DNA of 64,000 bases from Oribacterium sp. C9 (GTDB lineage Bacteria > Bacillota > Clostridia > Lachnospirales > Lachnospiraceae): positions 186,001 to 250,000 of the forward strand of contig NZ_MUHW01000002.1 in the NCBI RefSeq assembly GCF_002007235.1. Direction: 5' to 3'. The translations under genes were made by a program, and so were the position numbers. The notes under the pieces were generated by a model. It worked only from the letters and a program-made list of their open reading frames with translations. It was not told the origin of the DNA and searched no databases. Shown one piece after another: positions 44,392-53,593 of the stretch (position 1 is the first letter of the stretch; each line of letters begins with the position of its first letter).

Positions 44392-45414
44392 TTATTCACA
44401 GACAACAACCACAGTTCCCTTGTTTATCAAACCGTAAAGTGCCTGTGCTCTGTCATGAGGAAGATTGATACAGCCATGGCTTCCGTTATTTATATAGATA
44501 TCTCCACCGAAAGATGATCTCCAGTTTGCATCATGAAGACCTATGCCTCCATTGAAAGGCATCCAGAAGTCAACATGCGACTCATATGTAGGCTTTCCGT
44601 TCTTTCCTATAGGTCCTCTCAGAACTCTGTCTGTAGTTTTGTAGCTTACTGTAAAAAGCCCTGTAGGTGTTGCTCTCTCAGGATCTGTTGCCGTACCGGA
44701 CACAACAGGACTCTCCCAGACACACATTCCGTCCTGATAGTAGTATGCATGTTGTGATGAAAGATCTACTTCAACAAATGTATTGCCCCACTGAGGCATG
44801 GCGCCCTGAGCAGCCGCAACTGCATATACAGGCTGTCTCACCACCGCCTGAAGAGCCTGTATATTGGCCGTAAGAGCTGCAGTCTCGCCTGCAAGATCAA
44901 TATAATAGCCATAGCTTGTCGTAAGGGATTTTTCTGTTCCGTCTGCGCTAATCCATGTCTGCAGACCCTTGGTATCATACATGTCCTTCAAACTCTGAAC
45001 ATATGCTGCCACCTGATTCTGGTCAACAGTCAGGATATTTCCTTCATTTCCTGTTATCCACGAAGCTATAGTCATGCTGTCAAGGACAACCGTTTCTCCG
45101 GTAGCCATCTGATATGTAACTGACATACCGTTAACAGATGACATTTTTTGACCTGCAGCCATAGCCTCTCCGGGTGACTGAGCTACTGCATTGATGGACG
45201 ACATATCCATATTGGTATTGACGCCGTTTATCGCAGCCACCTGAGCCAGCCTTTCTTCATAGGACAACTCTTCACCGGATCCCGACTGTCCATTTGCCGG
45301 CATCCCCCCTATACCAATGTTACCACCCGAGACATTATCTGCAAAAGCAGTGATATTCACCATGGCGCTTACAGATAATGCAATAATGATTGAACGAAAA
45401 ACTGATTTCTTCAT
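44392..45414 (-). CDS. secreted L,D-transpeptidase (YkuD) with peptidoglycan-binding domain
   Basis: 340 aa. Signal peptide (about 1-25, IIIALSVSAMVNITAFA), Gly/Ser-rich stretch, PG-binding-like domain (about 95-205, MTIASWITGNEGNILTVDQNQVAAYVQ) and YkuD domain (about 215-340) with FVEVDLSSQHAYYYQDG and the active-site motif SHGCINLPHDRAQALY (catalytic Cys preceded by His). It makes 3-3 cross-links in peptidoglycan or attaches proteins to it. Single gene, with a small A/T hairpin in the downstream gap. Confidence 0.92.
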   Translation of the reverse strand: MKKSVFRSIIIALSVSAMVNITAFADNVSGGNIGIGGMPANGQSGSGEELSYEERLAQVAAINGVNTNMDMSSINAVAQSPGEAMAAGQKMSSVNGMSVTYQMATGETVVLDSMTIASWITGNEGNILTVDQNQVAAYVQSLKDMYDTKGLQTWISADGTEKSLTTSYGYYIDLAGETAALTANIQALQAVVRQPVYAVAAAQGAMPQWGNTFVEVDLSSQHAYYYQDGMCVWESPVVSGTATDPERATPTGLFTVSYKTTDRVLRGPIGKNGKPTYESHVDFWMPFNGGIGLHDANWRSSFGGDIYINNGSHGCINLPHDRAQALYGLINKGTVVVVCE

Positions 45415-45469
45415 TCCTGCCCCCTCTTATCGACATTACAAAACAAGCCTAGCATAACTCTTTTAAATC

Positions 45470-46063
45470 TCACTTGTCTATGGCTTTTAAGTATTCTTCT
45501 GTGGTCATAAACTCAACGTGCAGAGGCGAAAGTCCCTCCAGCACCTTTACCACTGCAGTTTCCGTCTCATCATCAAGTCCGGCACAGGCATCTGTGAGAT
45601 AGATAAAATGATATCCCAGATCCGTTCCCTGGAAAAATGTCGAAAGCACACAGCATTCAGCCACCACACCTGTAAGCACTATAGCACCGCCGTGCACCAT
45701 GGCCTTGTCCGCCGCAGCCCTTACATAAGGCTGTGAAAAGCAACTGTAAGTACACTTATCGTAATAAGGAAACTCTTCCACGTATCTGGCGATCTCAGGT
45801 ATGAACTCGTTCATAACCGGATCCTCGTTTATTTCCCTGTTAATCTCATTGTAGTGAGACCATACTCCCACTGCATCCTCCTGATCTGCCGCAATGAACC
45901 GGGTCAGCATGGCTGATGGAGCATTATTCTCCATCTCTATCACTTTATCCAGCAATTTTGATATGTTCCAGACCGCTCCGGTCACATTTCCACACGCCCA
46001 CGGCTGCCCCGACTCATAAACCTTCTGCATGTCTATAACAAGAATCAGATCCTCTTTCTTCAC
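45470..46063 (-). CDS. isochorismatase-family cysteine hydrolase
   Basis: 197 aa, typical size. Catalytic triad expected from the family is visible: Asp in LVIDMQKVY, Lys in YDKCTYSCF, Cys in GVVAECCVLSTFFQGTDLGY. Likely a small amide such as nicotinamide is cleaved, but substrate residues cannot be fixed by eye. It lies 128 nt downstream of the ECF transporter ATPase gene on the same strand, which may hint that it acts on the imported vitamin-like compound. GGAGGGG ribosome site before the ATG. Confidence 0.85.
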   Translation of the reverse strand: MKKEDLILVIDMQKVYESGQPWACGNVTGAVWNISKLLDKVIEMENNAPSAMLTRFIAADQEDAVGVWSHYNEINREINEDPVMNEFIPEIARYVEEFPYYDKCTYSCFSQPYVRAAADKAMVHGGAIVLTGVVAECCVLSTFFQGTDLGYHFIYLTDACAGLDDETETAVVKVLEGLSPLHVEFMTTEEYLKAIDK

Positions 46064-46191
46064 GCTATCCCCTCCAAATCATTTATTCTATCCCAAAATA
46101 ATGTTAGCTCGTCCAAACATAAATATGCGCCTTTACACTGTTCTCTCACTAAAAAACACTCATATGACTATATGTCTTTACTTCAGTAAGC

Positions 46192-47922
46192 TTATTTACC
46201 CATATCCAGCTCTTCCATCAGAGCAACGAGATGCGGCGGTGTCAGTGCAGCCTTTTCGAGAACCTGATGATTTCTGAATATCTCATCAGGGGTTCCGTCG
46301 GCAAGTATCTCTCCATGCGCCATGGCGATAACCCTTTCAAACGACTTCGAAACAAAATCCATATCATGGAGAATGGCTATTACAAGCTTACCCCTTGAAG
46401 ACAGGTCTCTGATGATCTCACGGATCTTTTCACGGCCCTTATAGTCCTGAGCGATGGTAGGCTCATCAAGTATGATAACATCAGTATCCATGGCAAGAAC
46501 CGAAGCGATAGCCACCATTTTTCTATCCGAAAGCTCGAGATCATACGGATTCTTCCTTGATACCTCGTCAAGCCCCACTGTCTTCAGCGCTTCATGAGCT
46601 CGCGTCTCAGCCTCTTCTCTGGTCATGCCAATGTTTAAAGGTCCGAACATAACCTCATCCAAAACATTGTATTTAAATATCTGATCATCAGGATTCTGAA
46701 AAACATAGCCGACTTTTCCTGCCAGCTCGGCAACAGTTTTGGATGCAATATCCTGATCTTCAAAGCTTAGTCTGCCGCTGTCAGGCTTTAGCAGTCCCTT
46801 CAGGATACGGACAAGTGTGGTCTTTCCGGCGCCATTCTGACCTATTATCACAGTAGGTCTTCTGTCCAGTGAAAGATTTATTCCCTTAAATATTTCCCGT
46901 CCCTCGATATATGAAAAATGCAGGTCCTCTACGATAAAAGTCCGGTCTGATGATTCCGGACTAACGGCAGCCTCTGAAACCGCCCCCTCTATCAAATTCT
47001 GCTTTTCACCTGTGCCTTCCTCTAAATCACAAAACTCAGGTCCGGTGATTTTCCCGAGTGACGTCATAAGCTTTTTACAATCAAAATTACCGGTCTTTAT
47101 CAGGTCCAATAGCTTCTTTATAGTCACAGGATAATTTCCGTCAGGAAGTCTCAGATCATTTTTTCTCGCAAATTCAGTATAGACCGGCGGCACTACTCCG
47201 TACTCCATAAGGTCTTCTCTTGAAAAGATCTTTTCAGGAGTATCGAAATCAATCAGCTTTCCATGATGCATAAGCATTATCTTGTCACAGTACTCCGCAA
47301 GCTTCTCCATTTTCTGCTCTATCATGATGATAGTAATGCCTGTTTCAGCAAGTTCATCAACTGTATGGAATACTTCCTCGGATCCTGCCGGATCAAGCTG
47401 GGATGTGGGCTCATCAAGGATAAGGATATCAGGATTCATGGCCAGGACTGAAGCTATGGCTACCCTCTGGAGCTGCCCTCCGGAAAGATCAAAGGGATTT
47501 CTGTCACGAAATTCCCATATTCCAAATCTTTTAAGAACATCTTCAACACGGGAGTGAATTTCAGATGGTTCGATACCCAGATTCTGTAGACCGAAGCCCA
47601 CCTCATCATAAACAGTATCCTTTGCACCGCTAAGCTGATTAAACGGATTCTGGAATACAAGTCCGGCTTTACTGCAAAGCTCTGCCACCGGCGCAGTCTT
47701 TGCTGTAAGACCATCAACAACTACCGAACCTCCGTAAGCCCCCTTATAAAACTGCGGTATAAGCCCAAGAAGAGCCTGAGAAAGTGTGCTCTTTCCGGCA
47801 CCGTTCTCCCCGGCTATTCCTATGAACTGACCCTTTTCTATGTTCAGACTGATATCATCCAGCGCAAGTTCCGTTGTTCCTGGATAACGATATTTAAGGT
47901 TATTTATTTCAATCAGAGACAT
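46192..47922 (-). CDS. ECF transporter fused A1-A2 ATPase
   Basis: 576 aa: two ABC ATPases in one chain. First half: Walker A GENGAGKST, signature LSGGQLQRVAIAS, Walker B LILDEPTS. Second half (from about residue 335): Walker A GQNGAGKTT, signature LELSDRKMVAIAS (LSGGQ changed to LSDRK), Walker B VIILDEPTIA. Linker about 285-335 is longer than usual. It energises vitamin or micronutrient import with the T and S proteins encoded upstream. Downstream of the T gene with a copy of the 63-nt hairpin repeat between. Confidence 0.92.
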   Translation of the reverse strand: MSLIEINNLKYRYPGTTELALDDISLNIEKGQFIGIAGENGAGKSTLSQALLGLIPQFYKGAYGGSVVVDGLTAKTAPVAELCSKAGLVFQNPFNQLSGAKDTVYDEVGFGLQNLGIEPSEIHSRVEDVLKRFGIWEFRDRNPFDLSGGQLQRVAIASVLAMNPDILILDEPTSQLDPAGSEEVFHTVDELAETGITIIMIEQKMEKLAEYCDKIMLMHHGKLIDFDTPEKIFSREDLMEYGVVPPVYTEFARKNDLRLPDGNYPVTIKKLLDLIKTGNFDCKKLMTSLGKITGPEFCDLEEGTGEKQNLIEGAVSEAAVSPESSDRTFIVEDLHFSYIEGREIFKGINLSLDRRPTVIIGQNGAGKTTLVRILKGLLKPDSGRLSFEDQDIASKTVAELAGKVGYVFQNPDDQIFKYNVLDEVMFGPLNIGMTREEAETRAHEALKTVGLDEVSRKNPYDLELSDRKMVAIASVLAMDTDVIILDEPTIAQDYKGREKIREIIRDLSSRGKLVIAILHDMDFVSKSFERVIAMAHGEILADGTPDEIFRNHQVLEKAALTPPHLVALMEELDMGK

Positions 47923-47940
47923 TACAAGCTCCTTGATATT

Positions 47941-48003
47941 ATGATATAAGTGTCATAAGTCTTCCTCCACTTGTGATTACACAAAAGTGGAGGATAGACT
48001 TCA
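47941..48003. repeat. 63-nt dispersed palindromic repeat, copy 1
   Basis: Begins ATGATATAAGTGTCATAAGT; contains the hairpin CCTCCACTTGTG-ATTA-CACAAAAGTGGAGG. An inverted copy lies at 62137-62199 with three mismatches. Here it fills the gap between the ECF T-protein stop (48012) and the A1A2 start (47922). Role unknown; an mRNA-stabilising or processing element (REP-like) is possible. Confidence 0.85.
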
Positions 48004-48011
48004 GCATCCCC

Positions 48012-48785
48012 TTACAGAATACCGGTCACTCTAAGTGTGATGACCAGAAAAAGACAAAGTATACTCACCCACTTCATGATCTGATCTGCAGTGCTGTATG
48101 GATGGCTGTAAAGATATGTCTTTTGCATCTTTGACCCAAAGCCTCTTACTTCAAGAGCTATTGCCCTTTCCCGGGTTGATGTAAGAGCGGACATGACTAC
48201 AGGGGAGATGAGCGGCAGAAATGCCTTGATTCGAGTCATCAGCCTGCCCTCGGTTTCCATTCCACGGCTCCTCTGGGCATCTGAAATGGTATGCATGGTC
48301 CCCATCATTTCCGGCACTATCTGAAAGACCGAATTAATGATATATCCAAGTTTCGGACTGAAGCCCTTCTTTTCCAACTCTTCAACCAGTTCAGACGGAC
48401 TGGTCGACAGTACCAGTATCGAAAAGCTGAGCAGCATATTCAGGATATTGAGACCTATATGGGATGAGTATAAAAGTCCCTCCCTGTAAAAGCTCACAGG
48501 ACCGAGAGAAAGCAGGAGGGAGTCATTGTCCTTATAGAAAATTCCCTGAATGATAAAAACAGTTAATATGATAGTGAAAGAAAATGCTATGAGCGGAAGT
48601 GCCTTTTTCAGCATACGGGCACTTCCAAGCATACAAATGCTTGCGAATACCGTAATCGCAAACATAAATATACGACCGGCGATAAGGGGAATAAGTATTG
48701 CCGCCACAAGATAGAACATCTTTGAAAATGGGTGAAGTTTTACAAGCCAGGAGCCATTGTCGGCATACAGTGATATAGATTTCAT
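48012..48785 (-). CDS. ECF transporter T component (EcfT)
   Basis: 257 aa, about five TM helices in the first 200 residues (LVAAILIPLIAGRIFMFAITVFASI, ALPLIAFSFTIILTVFIIQGIF, HIGLNILNMLLSFSILVLST). The two Ala-Arg-Gly-type coupling motifs are present as SDAQRSRGME and EVRGFGSK, which dock the ATPases. It sits between the S and A1A2 genes. A terminator hairpin at 48803-48836 lies between S and T. Confidence 0.88.
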   Translation of the reverse strand: MKSISLYADNGSWLVKLHPFSKMFYLVAAILIPLIAGRIFMFAITVFASICMLGSARMLKKALPLIAFSFTIILTVFIIQGIFYKDNDSLLLSLGPVSFYREGLLYSSHIGLNILNMLLSFSILVLSTSPSELVEELEKKGFSPKLGYIINSVFQIVPEMMGTMHTISDAQRSRGMETEGRLMTRIKAFLPLISPVVMSALTSTRERAIALEVRGFGSKMQKTYLYSHPYSTADQIMKWVSILCLFLVITLRVTGIL

Positions 48786-48802
48786 ATTTCAGACAGATCC
48801 TT

Positions 48803-48836
48803 TATAAAAAAGCGGTCATGCTACACATGACCGCTT
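48803..48836 (-). terminator. hairpin with T6 between ECF S and T genes
   Basis: AGCGGTCATG / CATGACCGCT, 10-bp stem, 7-nt loop, followed on the reverse strand by TTTTTT. It lies inside the ECF gene group, 42 nt after the S stop, so it would lower T and A expression relative to S. Confidence 0.8.
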
Positions 48837-48877
48837 AAGTTTCAATGTTCGGTTATTATTTTAACAAAAACAATTCA

Positions 48878-49480
48878 TTAATCAAGTGACTCAACCACTG
48901 CATTTGCATCATAAAGTAATGTGAGCTTCTCAGGAAGCTTGCTGACAATAAGGTATACGATAACGCCTGTGATGAGCTTATCAGGTACGTCAACCACCAG
49001 CTCGTCGAGGAGTGAACCTAACCATACAGGTAAGCCGCTGGCCTGAGTTGCCGCAAAAACCGCATCTCCCCACACATTTCCGGTCTGACCGCCCCAGTAT
49101 ATGATGTTGAGCGGTGTTGAAACTATAACTGCCGCAAGACCACCGACACAGGCTGTGATCATGGCCTTTGGAAAAGTCTCCATGAATCCGAGTCTCGCCA
49201 TAACTCCAACAGACACTCCTATGAAAAGTGATGTAAGAGCATAAACCAGAGTGATGTTATCCCCTGTTGTGAATCCGTAGATCAGATTGTTGGCTGCACC
49301 GCAGATACCGCCGATGATAGGCCCGCCAAGGATAGCACCGATGCAAGTTCCGATACAATCAAGCCAGAGCGGAAGCTTAAGTACCTGTGCAAAAAGCTTG
49401 CCGATGTAGTTGATACCGATGCAGGCAGGAATCAGAACGATCACTGCAGTTGAGAAGTTAGTTTTGAAAAGCTTACCCAT
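48878..49480 (-). CDS. ECF transporter S component (substrate binding)
   Basis: 200 aa, six hydrophobic segments (AVIVLIPACIGINYIGKLF, LDCIGTCIGAILGGPIIGGICGAANNLIYGF, LTSLFIGVSVGVMARLGF, MITACVGGLAAVIVSTPLNIIYW, LIVSKLPEKL). The S component defines the substrate, but I cannot tell which vitamin or base from sequence alone; no riboswitch is visible upstream. Context: isochorismatase-type hydrolase downstream and uridine-kinase-like gene upstream (separated by a terminator). Confidence 0.85.
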   Translation of the reverse strand: MGKLFKTNFSTAVIVLIPACIGINYIGKLFAQVLKLPLWLDCIGTCIGAILGGPIIGGICGAANNLIYGFTTGDNITLVYALTSLFIGVSVGVMARLGFMETFPKAMITACVGGLAAVIVSTPLNIIYWGGQTGNVWGDAVFAATQASGLPVWLGSLLDELVVDVPDKLITGVIVYLIVSKLPEKLTLLYDANAVVESLD

Positions 49481-49606
49481 ATTTTATCTCCCCTTCGTTT
49501 TAAATGATTTTCATTTTGAACATGGATAAATGAATAAAAACTGCCATTATTATATACTAATTTTAATAAAATGGGAGTCCTGTTTTCACTAATTACAGCA
49601 TCGGAT

Positions 49607-49642
49607 ACAAAAAATCCGGAACGCAACTGGCGCTCCGGATTT
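49607..49642 (-). terminator. intrinsic terminator after the uridine-kinase-like gene
   Basis: Stem AAATCCGGA.CGC / GCG.TCCGGATTT with loop AACTG region and TTTTTT on the reverse strand. It is about 52 nt after the kinase-like stop and before the ECF S gene promoter region. Confidence 0.88.
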
Positions 49643-49694
49643 GCTCTTCTTTTTTCAGGCTGACTGTTTCTGATACAGATCATCATTCACCATC

Positions 49695-50357
49695 TCAGTC
49701 TTTCGAAAACTCAATTGTTATGTCGCATCTTTTCTGGACACCCATTCTTTCTATATAGATATCCGTCTTCGGTATCCACTTATCGATATAATCATCAAGC
49801 TCAGAGGTTCCCTCCCTCTCGATGACATTCTCGATCTGCTGATCATACTCAACATCCATGAATATACGAAGATCATAGGGATCTCCGAAATAAGGATTAA
49901 GACAATATGTACCCTCTATAATATTCAGCCTCTTGGGCGGAATATCTCTGGCAAACTCGGCATCAAAATCCATCGTATGGTAGTTAAAAGGACGGTAGTG
50001 AACCACCTCTCCCCTTTCTATCACATCCAGAACTTCCCGTTTGAAACGCTCATAATCAACGTTTCCGCCAACTTCCAGCAAGCGTTCTTTTGTTCTCTGA
50101 TGACTTTGAAGATAAAAATCATCCATGTGAAACAGGTTGCCGCCAAATTTCTCATGAAGATACTTGGAAATAGTCGTCTTGCCTGCTCCGGTTCGCCCAT
50201 CGATAGCAATGATGATCCTGTCGTCACTTCTTCTGATAAGCTCCTCTATAGCTAACACTGCAGGCAAAAAACGTTTCCGGTTCTGCACCTGCTTCTGTCT
50301 CATATTATTCATTGGTTTACCTTGAAAAGCCGGCACACTCAATCTTCGTTTTTCCAT
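49695..50357 (-). CDS. uridine-kinase-like P-loop kinase
   Basis: 220 aa. Walker A IIAIDGRTGAGKTTISKYL at about 48-66, then LFHMDDFYLQ (substrate Asp region of uridine/phosphoribulokinase-type enzymes), YHTMDFDAEFARDIPP, and NIIEGTYCLNPYFGDPYDLRIFMDVEYDQQIENVIERE. The N-terminus is about 40 residues longer than the fold needs; internal Met residues at 16 and 19 are alternatives. Likely phosphorylates a nucleoside or similar alcohol with ATP. Single gene with its own terminator. Confidence 0.82.
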   Translation of the reverse strand: MEKRRLSVPAFQGKPMNNMRQKQVQNRKRFLPAVLAIEELIRRSDDRIIIAIDGRTGAGKTTISKYLHEKFGGNLFHMDDFYLQSHQRTKERLLEVGGNVDYERFKREVLDVIERGEVVHYRPFNYHTMDFDAEFARDIPPKRLNIIEGTYCLNPYFGDPYDLRIFMDVEYDQQIENVIEREGTSELDDYIDKWIPKTDIYIERMGVQKRCDITIEFSKD

Positions 50358-50550
50358 GAATCCAAAGACTCATTCCTTATTTCCGAATACCTGCGCCGTT
50401 CTGACAAAACAGAGGTGTCCCTCATTTTGTACTTATTTTTGCACAATATGTGTTAAATCATAGAGGTTTGTCACAAAGATGTCAAGCTCACTTAAAACGT
50501 CTATATTCTGTTCTTCTTCATAATGCAATTTAATCCGATTATGATCATTC

Positions 50551-51168
50551 TCAAAACAGCTGTCCGGTAAGCTTAAGCTTTTCTTTATATGGGAATGAAG
50601 CTTCATATGATGCAAAACCTTCAGGATCCTTTTCACAGCAAAAATATCCCTCAGGATCAGCCCAGGTGCCGTGGACACCATCCAGATATCCCTTCTTTAA
50701 TTCAAGAACGAGAAGGTAGTCTGCTTCGGGATCGTCAGCATATAAAATCCCTTTCGACTTTGCCTGAACAAATCCTGACTTACCGTAAAAATCGATGTTT
50801 CCTTCATTTATTATGGCACCGAATCCTAAACTCTTTGCCTTTTCGATGGTGGCATCCAGCAGTATCTTGCCATATCCCGTTCGTTTCTTATCATTGGCTA
50901 TGCAGATAGGTCCCAATGTTATAGCCGGAAGTGTCTCGCCGCTATCCAGCTTTATCTCTGAACGGCAATACATGGCCTGTCCTATCAAAACTCCGTCTTC
51001 CTCCATAACGAAACCAAGTTCTTTTATATATGCCGGATCATTTCTGAAGCAGTGTACTACATAGTGCTCCATGCACCCCGGTCTGTAAACATTCCAAAAT
51101 GATTCCCTTATCAGATTTTCAACGTTCCTGTAATCTCTTTCTTCTTCAATTCTAATTTCTATACTCAA
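50551..51168 (-). CDS. GNAT-family N-acetyltransferase
   Basis: 205 aa. GNAT core at about 1-150: RIEEERDYRNVENLIRESFW, ITLGPICIANDKKRTGYGKILLDATIEKAKSLGF (acetyl-CoA-binding motif A, R/Q-x-x-G-x-G/A variant KRTGYG), IINEGNIDFYGKSGF. The C-terminal part LDGVHGTWADPEGYFCCEKDPEGF is typical of one clostridial subfamily. Target amine unknown. A small reading frame overlapping its 3' end in another frame (50433-50681) is not credible. Confidence 0.88.
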   Translation of the reverse strand: MSIEIRIEEERDYRNVENLIRESFWNVYRPGCMEHYVVHCFRNDPAYIKELGFVMEEDGVLIGQAMYCRSEIKLDSGETLPAITLGPICIANDKKRTGYGKILLDATIEKAKSLGFGAIINEGNIDFYGKSGFVQAKSKGILYADDPEADYLLVLELKKGYLDGVHGTWADPEGYFCCEKDPEGFASYEASFPYKEKLKLTGQLF

Positions 51169-51265
51169 GGCTTTATCCTCCTGCTTTAATGTATCTTAGG
51201 CCTTCCCTTAAACCTGTATTCCATTGTCTCCCGACAAAACACTTCCATATTTCTCTCCTATCCTT

Positions 51266-51889
51266 TCAAGCCGAGTATCTGTTTCTGAATTCTTCGACGA
51301 TCACTTTCAGGTCTTCTCTTATCCTCTCTCTGTCTTCACCTCCGTCATCCAGCTGCAAAGCCAGAGAAAGTGCAGAAAAAAGCTCCATGGCAAGTCTTCT
51401 TGCCCCGATCCCCCTCGCCTTACTGTTAAGCATATTTTTTCTTATCATCTCTCCAAAAAGATTCTCTGAATACTTTACGGGTCCCTTAACTATCATATCC
51501 TGATAAAGCTGCATCTTTTCCGGGCTCTTAAACTGCTCAAGGATAAGCATCCTTCTGAATGAGGCCGCAAATTCGTCCCCACTCCAGAAGTCAAACTGAT
51601 TGATCGTGAACTCACAAAACGCCTTAAAGTCAGTGCTTTCATACTCTTCAGGAGACTCTTCATAATCACTGACGGGGACGCTGTCTGTTTCAGCTCTTTC
51701 TCTGTCCAGCTCATACATCCTTTCGATGATACTGTCAAAAATATCCTGCTTGTCCTTAAAATGCCTGTACAGAGCGCCCTTCGTTATCCCAAGCTGTTCA
51801 GCTATCATACTCGTTGATACAGCGTCAAATCCTCTCTCTGAAAACAGCTTGAGCGCCACAATCAAAATATCCTCCTTAGAAGTCTTCAT
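51266..51889 (-). CDS. TetR-family regulator
   Basis: 207 aa from the ATG at 51889, chosen because GGAGGAAAG lies 7 nt upstream; the longer frame to 51928 crosses its own operator. N-terminal HTH (about 3-50): ILIVALKLFSERGFDAVSTSMIAEQLGITKGALYRHFKDKQDIFDSI. The C-terminal ligand domain is helical and unassigned. It lies 75 nt downstream of the moxR stop but has its own promoter with two operator palindromes, so autoregulation is likely. Confidence 0.92.
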   Translation of the reverse strand: MKTSKEDILIVALKLFSERGFDAVSTSMIAEQLGITKGALYRHFKDKQDIFDSIIERMYELDRERAETDSVPVSDYEESPEEYESTDFKAFCEFTINQFDFWSGDEFAASFRRMLILEQFKSPEKMQLYQDMIVKGPVKYSENLFGEMIRKNMLNSKARGIGARRLAMELFSALSLALQLDDGGEDRERIREDLKVIVEEFRNRYSA

Positions 51890-51910
51890 AAACACTTTCC
51901 TCCAACAAAA

Positions 51911-51957
51911 TAAACGATCGTTTACCATAATTGTAAACGGTCGTTTATTTTTGTCAA
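51911..51957 (-). promoter_or_regulatory. tetR promoter with two operator palindromes
   Basis: Reverse strand: TTGACA (51957-51952), 16-nt spacer, TACAAT (51935-51930). Palindromes TAAACGATCGTTTA (51911-51924, perfect) and TAAACGGTCGTTTA (51934-51947, one centre mismatch) lie 23 bp apart, one between -35 and -10 and one at the RNA start. Confidence 0.8.
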
Positions 51958-51964
51958 TATTTTT

Positions 51965-53479
51965 TTACAGCTCCATGGCCTTCAGCACCTCTTCTCTCAG
52001 CTTTGCGCGCTGATCCTTCAATAAAAGGTACTCATTGTACTTGTAGTATGCCTCATTTCCGCACTCGGATATGAACTTCAGACTGTAGAAGCCTGCATTG
52101 ATGTCACTGAGGAAGATAACCAGCTCCTGCCCCTCACCGAAGGCACTATTTATAAAGGCAAAAGCATTGGTAAGATGTTCCCCTGTCTTCTTTATGGAAA
52201 GGGCTCTTGCAGCTTCCCTCTCTGTGAACCACTGCTTTGCGGTTCCGTAAAGGGCATCGTTACCGCCGCCCGTAAGAGCCATCTTGCTTTCAAGCTCTTC
52301 AAGTGCCAGAAGGGTCTTTTTCTGTATCCTTGCCTGATAACGACTGAGCATGTGAGCCTTTATGCTCTTCTCCATATGAAGCTTTATGGCATCATGATTT
52401 GTACGAAGCGCATCAAGCAGGTCGCAGGTTCCGCCAGTTTTTTCAGACAGCTCCTTCAGCTTCTTTACCTCCGAGAAAACTGTTCTCTGTATGTCAAGCT
52501 GCTCAGCATAATGTCTAAACTCGTGATTCAGCGTATCCACCATAAGTCCGAGAAGCGACAGCTTTTCATCGAAGGAAGCTGAAATGATCGCAGACAGATC
52601 CTTCGGGAAACTGCCCTCAAGTATAGCCGGAACCTGATATGTAACGCGATACTTGTTGTAAAGCTCATAGTAGGTGGCAAAGTCTCTTGCGATCTCCGGA
52701 TCCCCTATATACTGCCCCACCAGATCCCTCGTCACAGGAAGTCCCATGTCCTCATAGACCTTAACTATACGGCTCAGGTCCTCCCAGCCTCTCGCGGTAA
52801 CGAAATGCTTACCCTCGATGCCGGCCTTGACGGAATAGAAATTTTCCTTCTTTATCTCAAGGTATGCAAGGATAGCTCCGATGACATCCATCTTGTAGGC
52901 ATATTCCTTCCATACCGAATAGTCCTCGGCTATATCGATACGCTTCACTCTGTCGAGAGTCACTATATCGAAATCCCTTACGGACTTGTTGTATTCAGGC
53001 GGATTTCCCGCAGTCACGATGACAAATCCCTCAGGAACCCTGTGGGAACCGAAGGTCTTGTACTGAAGGAACTGCAGCATGGTAGGTGCCAATGTCTCTG
53101 AAACGCAGTTTATCTCATCCAGGAACAGAATACCTTCGTTTACTCCTGATTTCTCAATCTGATCATAGATAGCCGCTATGATCTCTGACATCGTATACTC
53201 TGTAACGGAATACTCCTCTTCACCGTAATTTTTCTTACTTATATACGGAAGTCCGATGGCTGACTGTCTCGTATGGTGAGTTATGGTGTAGGACACCAGA
53301 TTAATGTTAAGCTCCTCCGCTATCTGCTCCATAATCGCAGTTTTACCGATTCCGGGAGGTCCCATGAGAAGCACCGGTCTCTGCTTCTCTACAGGTATCC
53401 TGTAGGCACCGGTCTCATCCTTCATAAGATAAGCTTTGACTGTATTAACTACTTCCTGCTTTGCTTCTTTTATATTCAT
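51965..53479 (-). CDS. MoxR-type AAA+ ATPase
   Basis: 504 aa, longer than classic MoxR (about 330). Walker A GPPGIGKTA (40-48), Walker B ILFLDEINCV, sensor 1 IVTAGNPPEYN, and arginine region VKRIDIAEDYSVW. The C-terminal about 200 residues are extra helices. MoxR ATPases work with VWA proteins as chaperone-like or metal-insertion machines; the VWA partner is encoded directly upstream. Third gene of the LRR-VWA-MoxR operon. Confidence 0.9.
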   Translation of the reverse strand: MNIKEAKQEVVNTVKAYLMKDETGAYRIPVEKQRPVLLMGPPGIGKTAIMEQIAEELNINLVSYTITHHTRQSAIGLPYISKKNYGEEEYSVTEYTMSEIIAAIYDQIEKSGVNEGILFLDEINCVSETLAPTMLQFLQYKTFGSHRVPEGFVIVTAGNPPEYNKSVRDFDIVTLDRVKRIDIAEDYSVWKEYAYKMDVIGAILAYLEIKKENFYSVKAGIEGKHFVTARGWEDLSRIVKVYEDMGLPVTRDLVGQYIGDPEIARDFATYYELYNKYRVTYQVPAILEGSFPKDLSAIISASFDEKLSLLGLMVDTLNHEFRHYAEQLDIQRTVFSEVKKLKELSEKTGGTCDLLDALRTNHDAIKLHMEKSIKAHMLSRYQARIQKKTLLALEELESKMALTGGGNDALYGTAKQWFTEREAARALSIKKTGEHLTNAFAFINSAFGEGQELVIFLSDINAGFYSLKFISECGNEAYYKYNEYLLLKDQRAKLREEVLKAMEL

Positions 53480-53593
53480 ATTTTCTCCGCCTGTTATCTT
53501 TCAAGTCCGCTTTCCTGAACGGACTCTCTCATTTTAAATTAAAACTCTTCATTTATCCCGGAACTCAATTCCGGTTAATCAGAACTTAAATAT

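Noticed and set aside
50433-50681. 82-aa frame overlapping the GNAT 3' end
   Set aside because: Different frame from a complete GNAT gene; no start signal; the GNAT end is typical, so no frameshift is needed.
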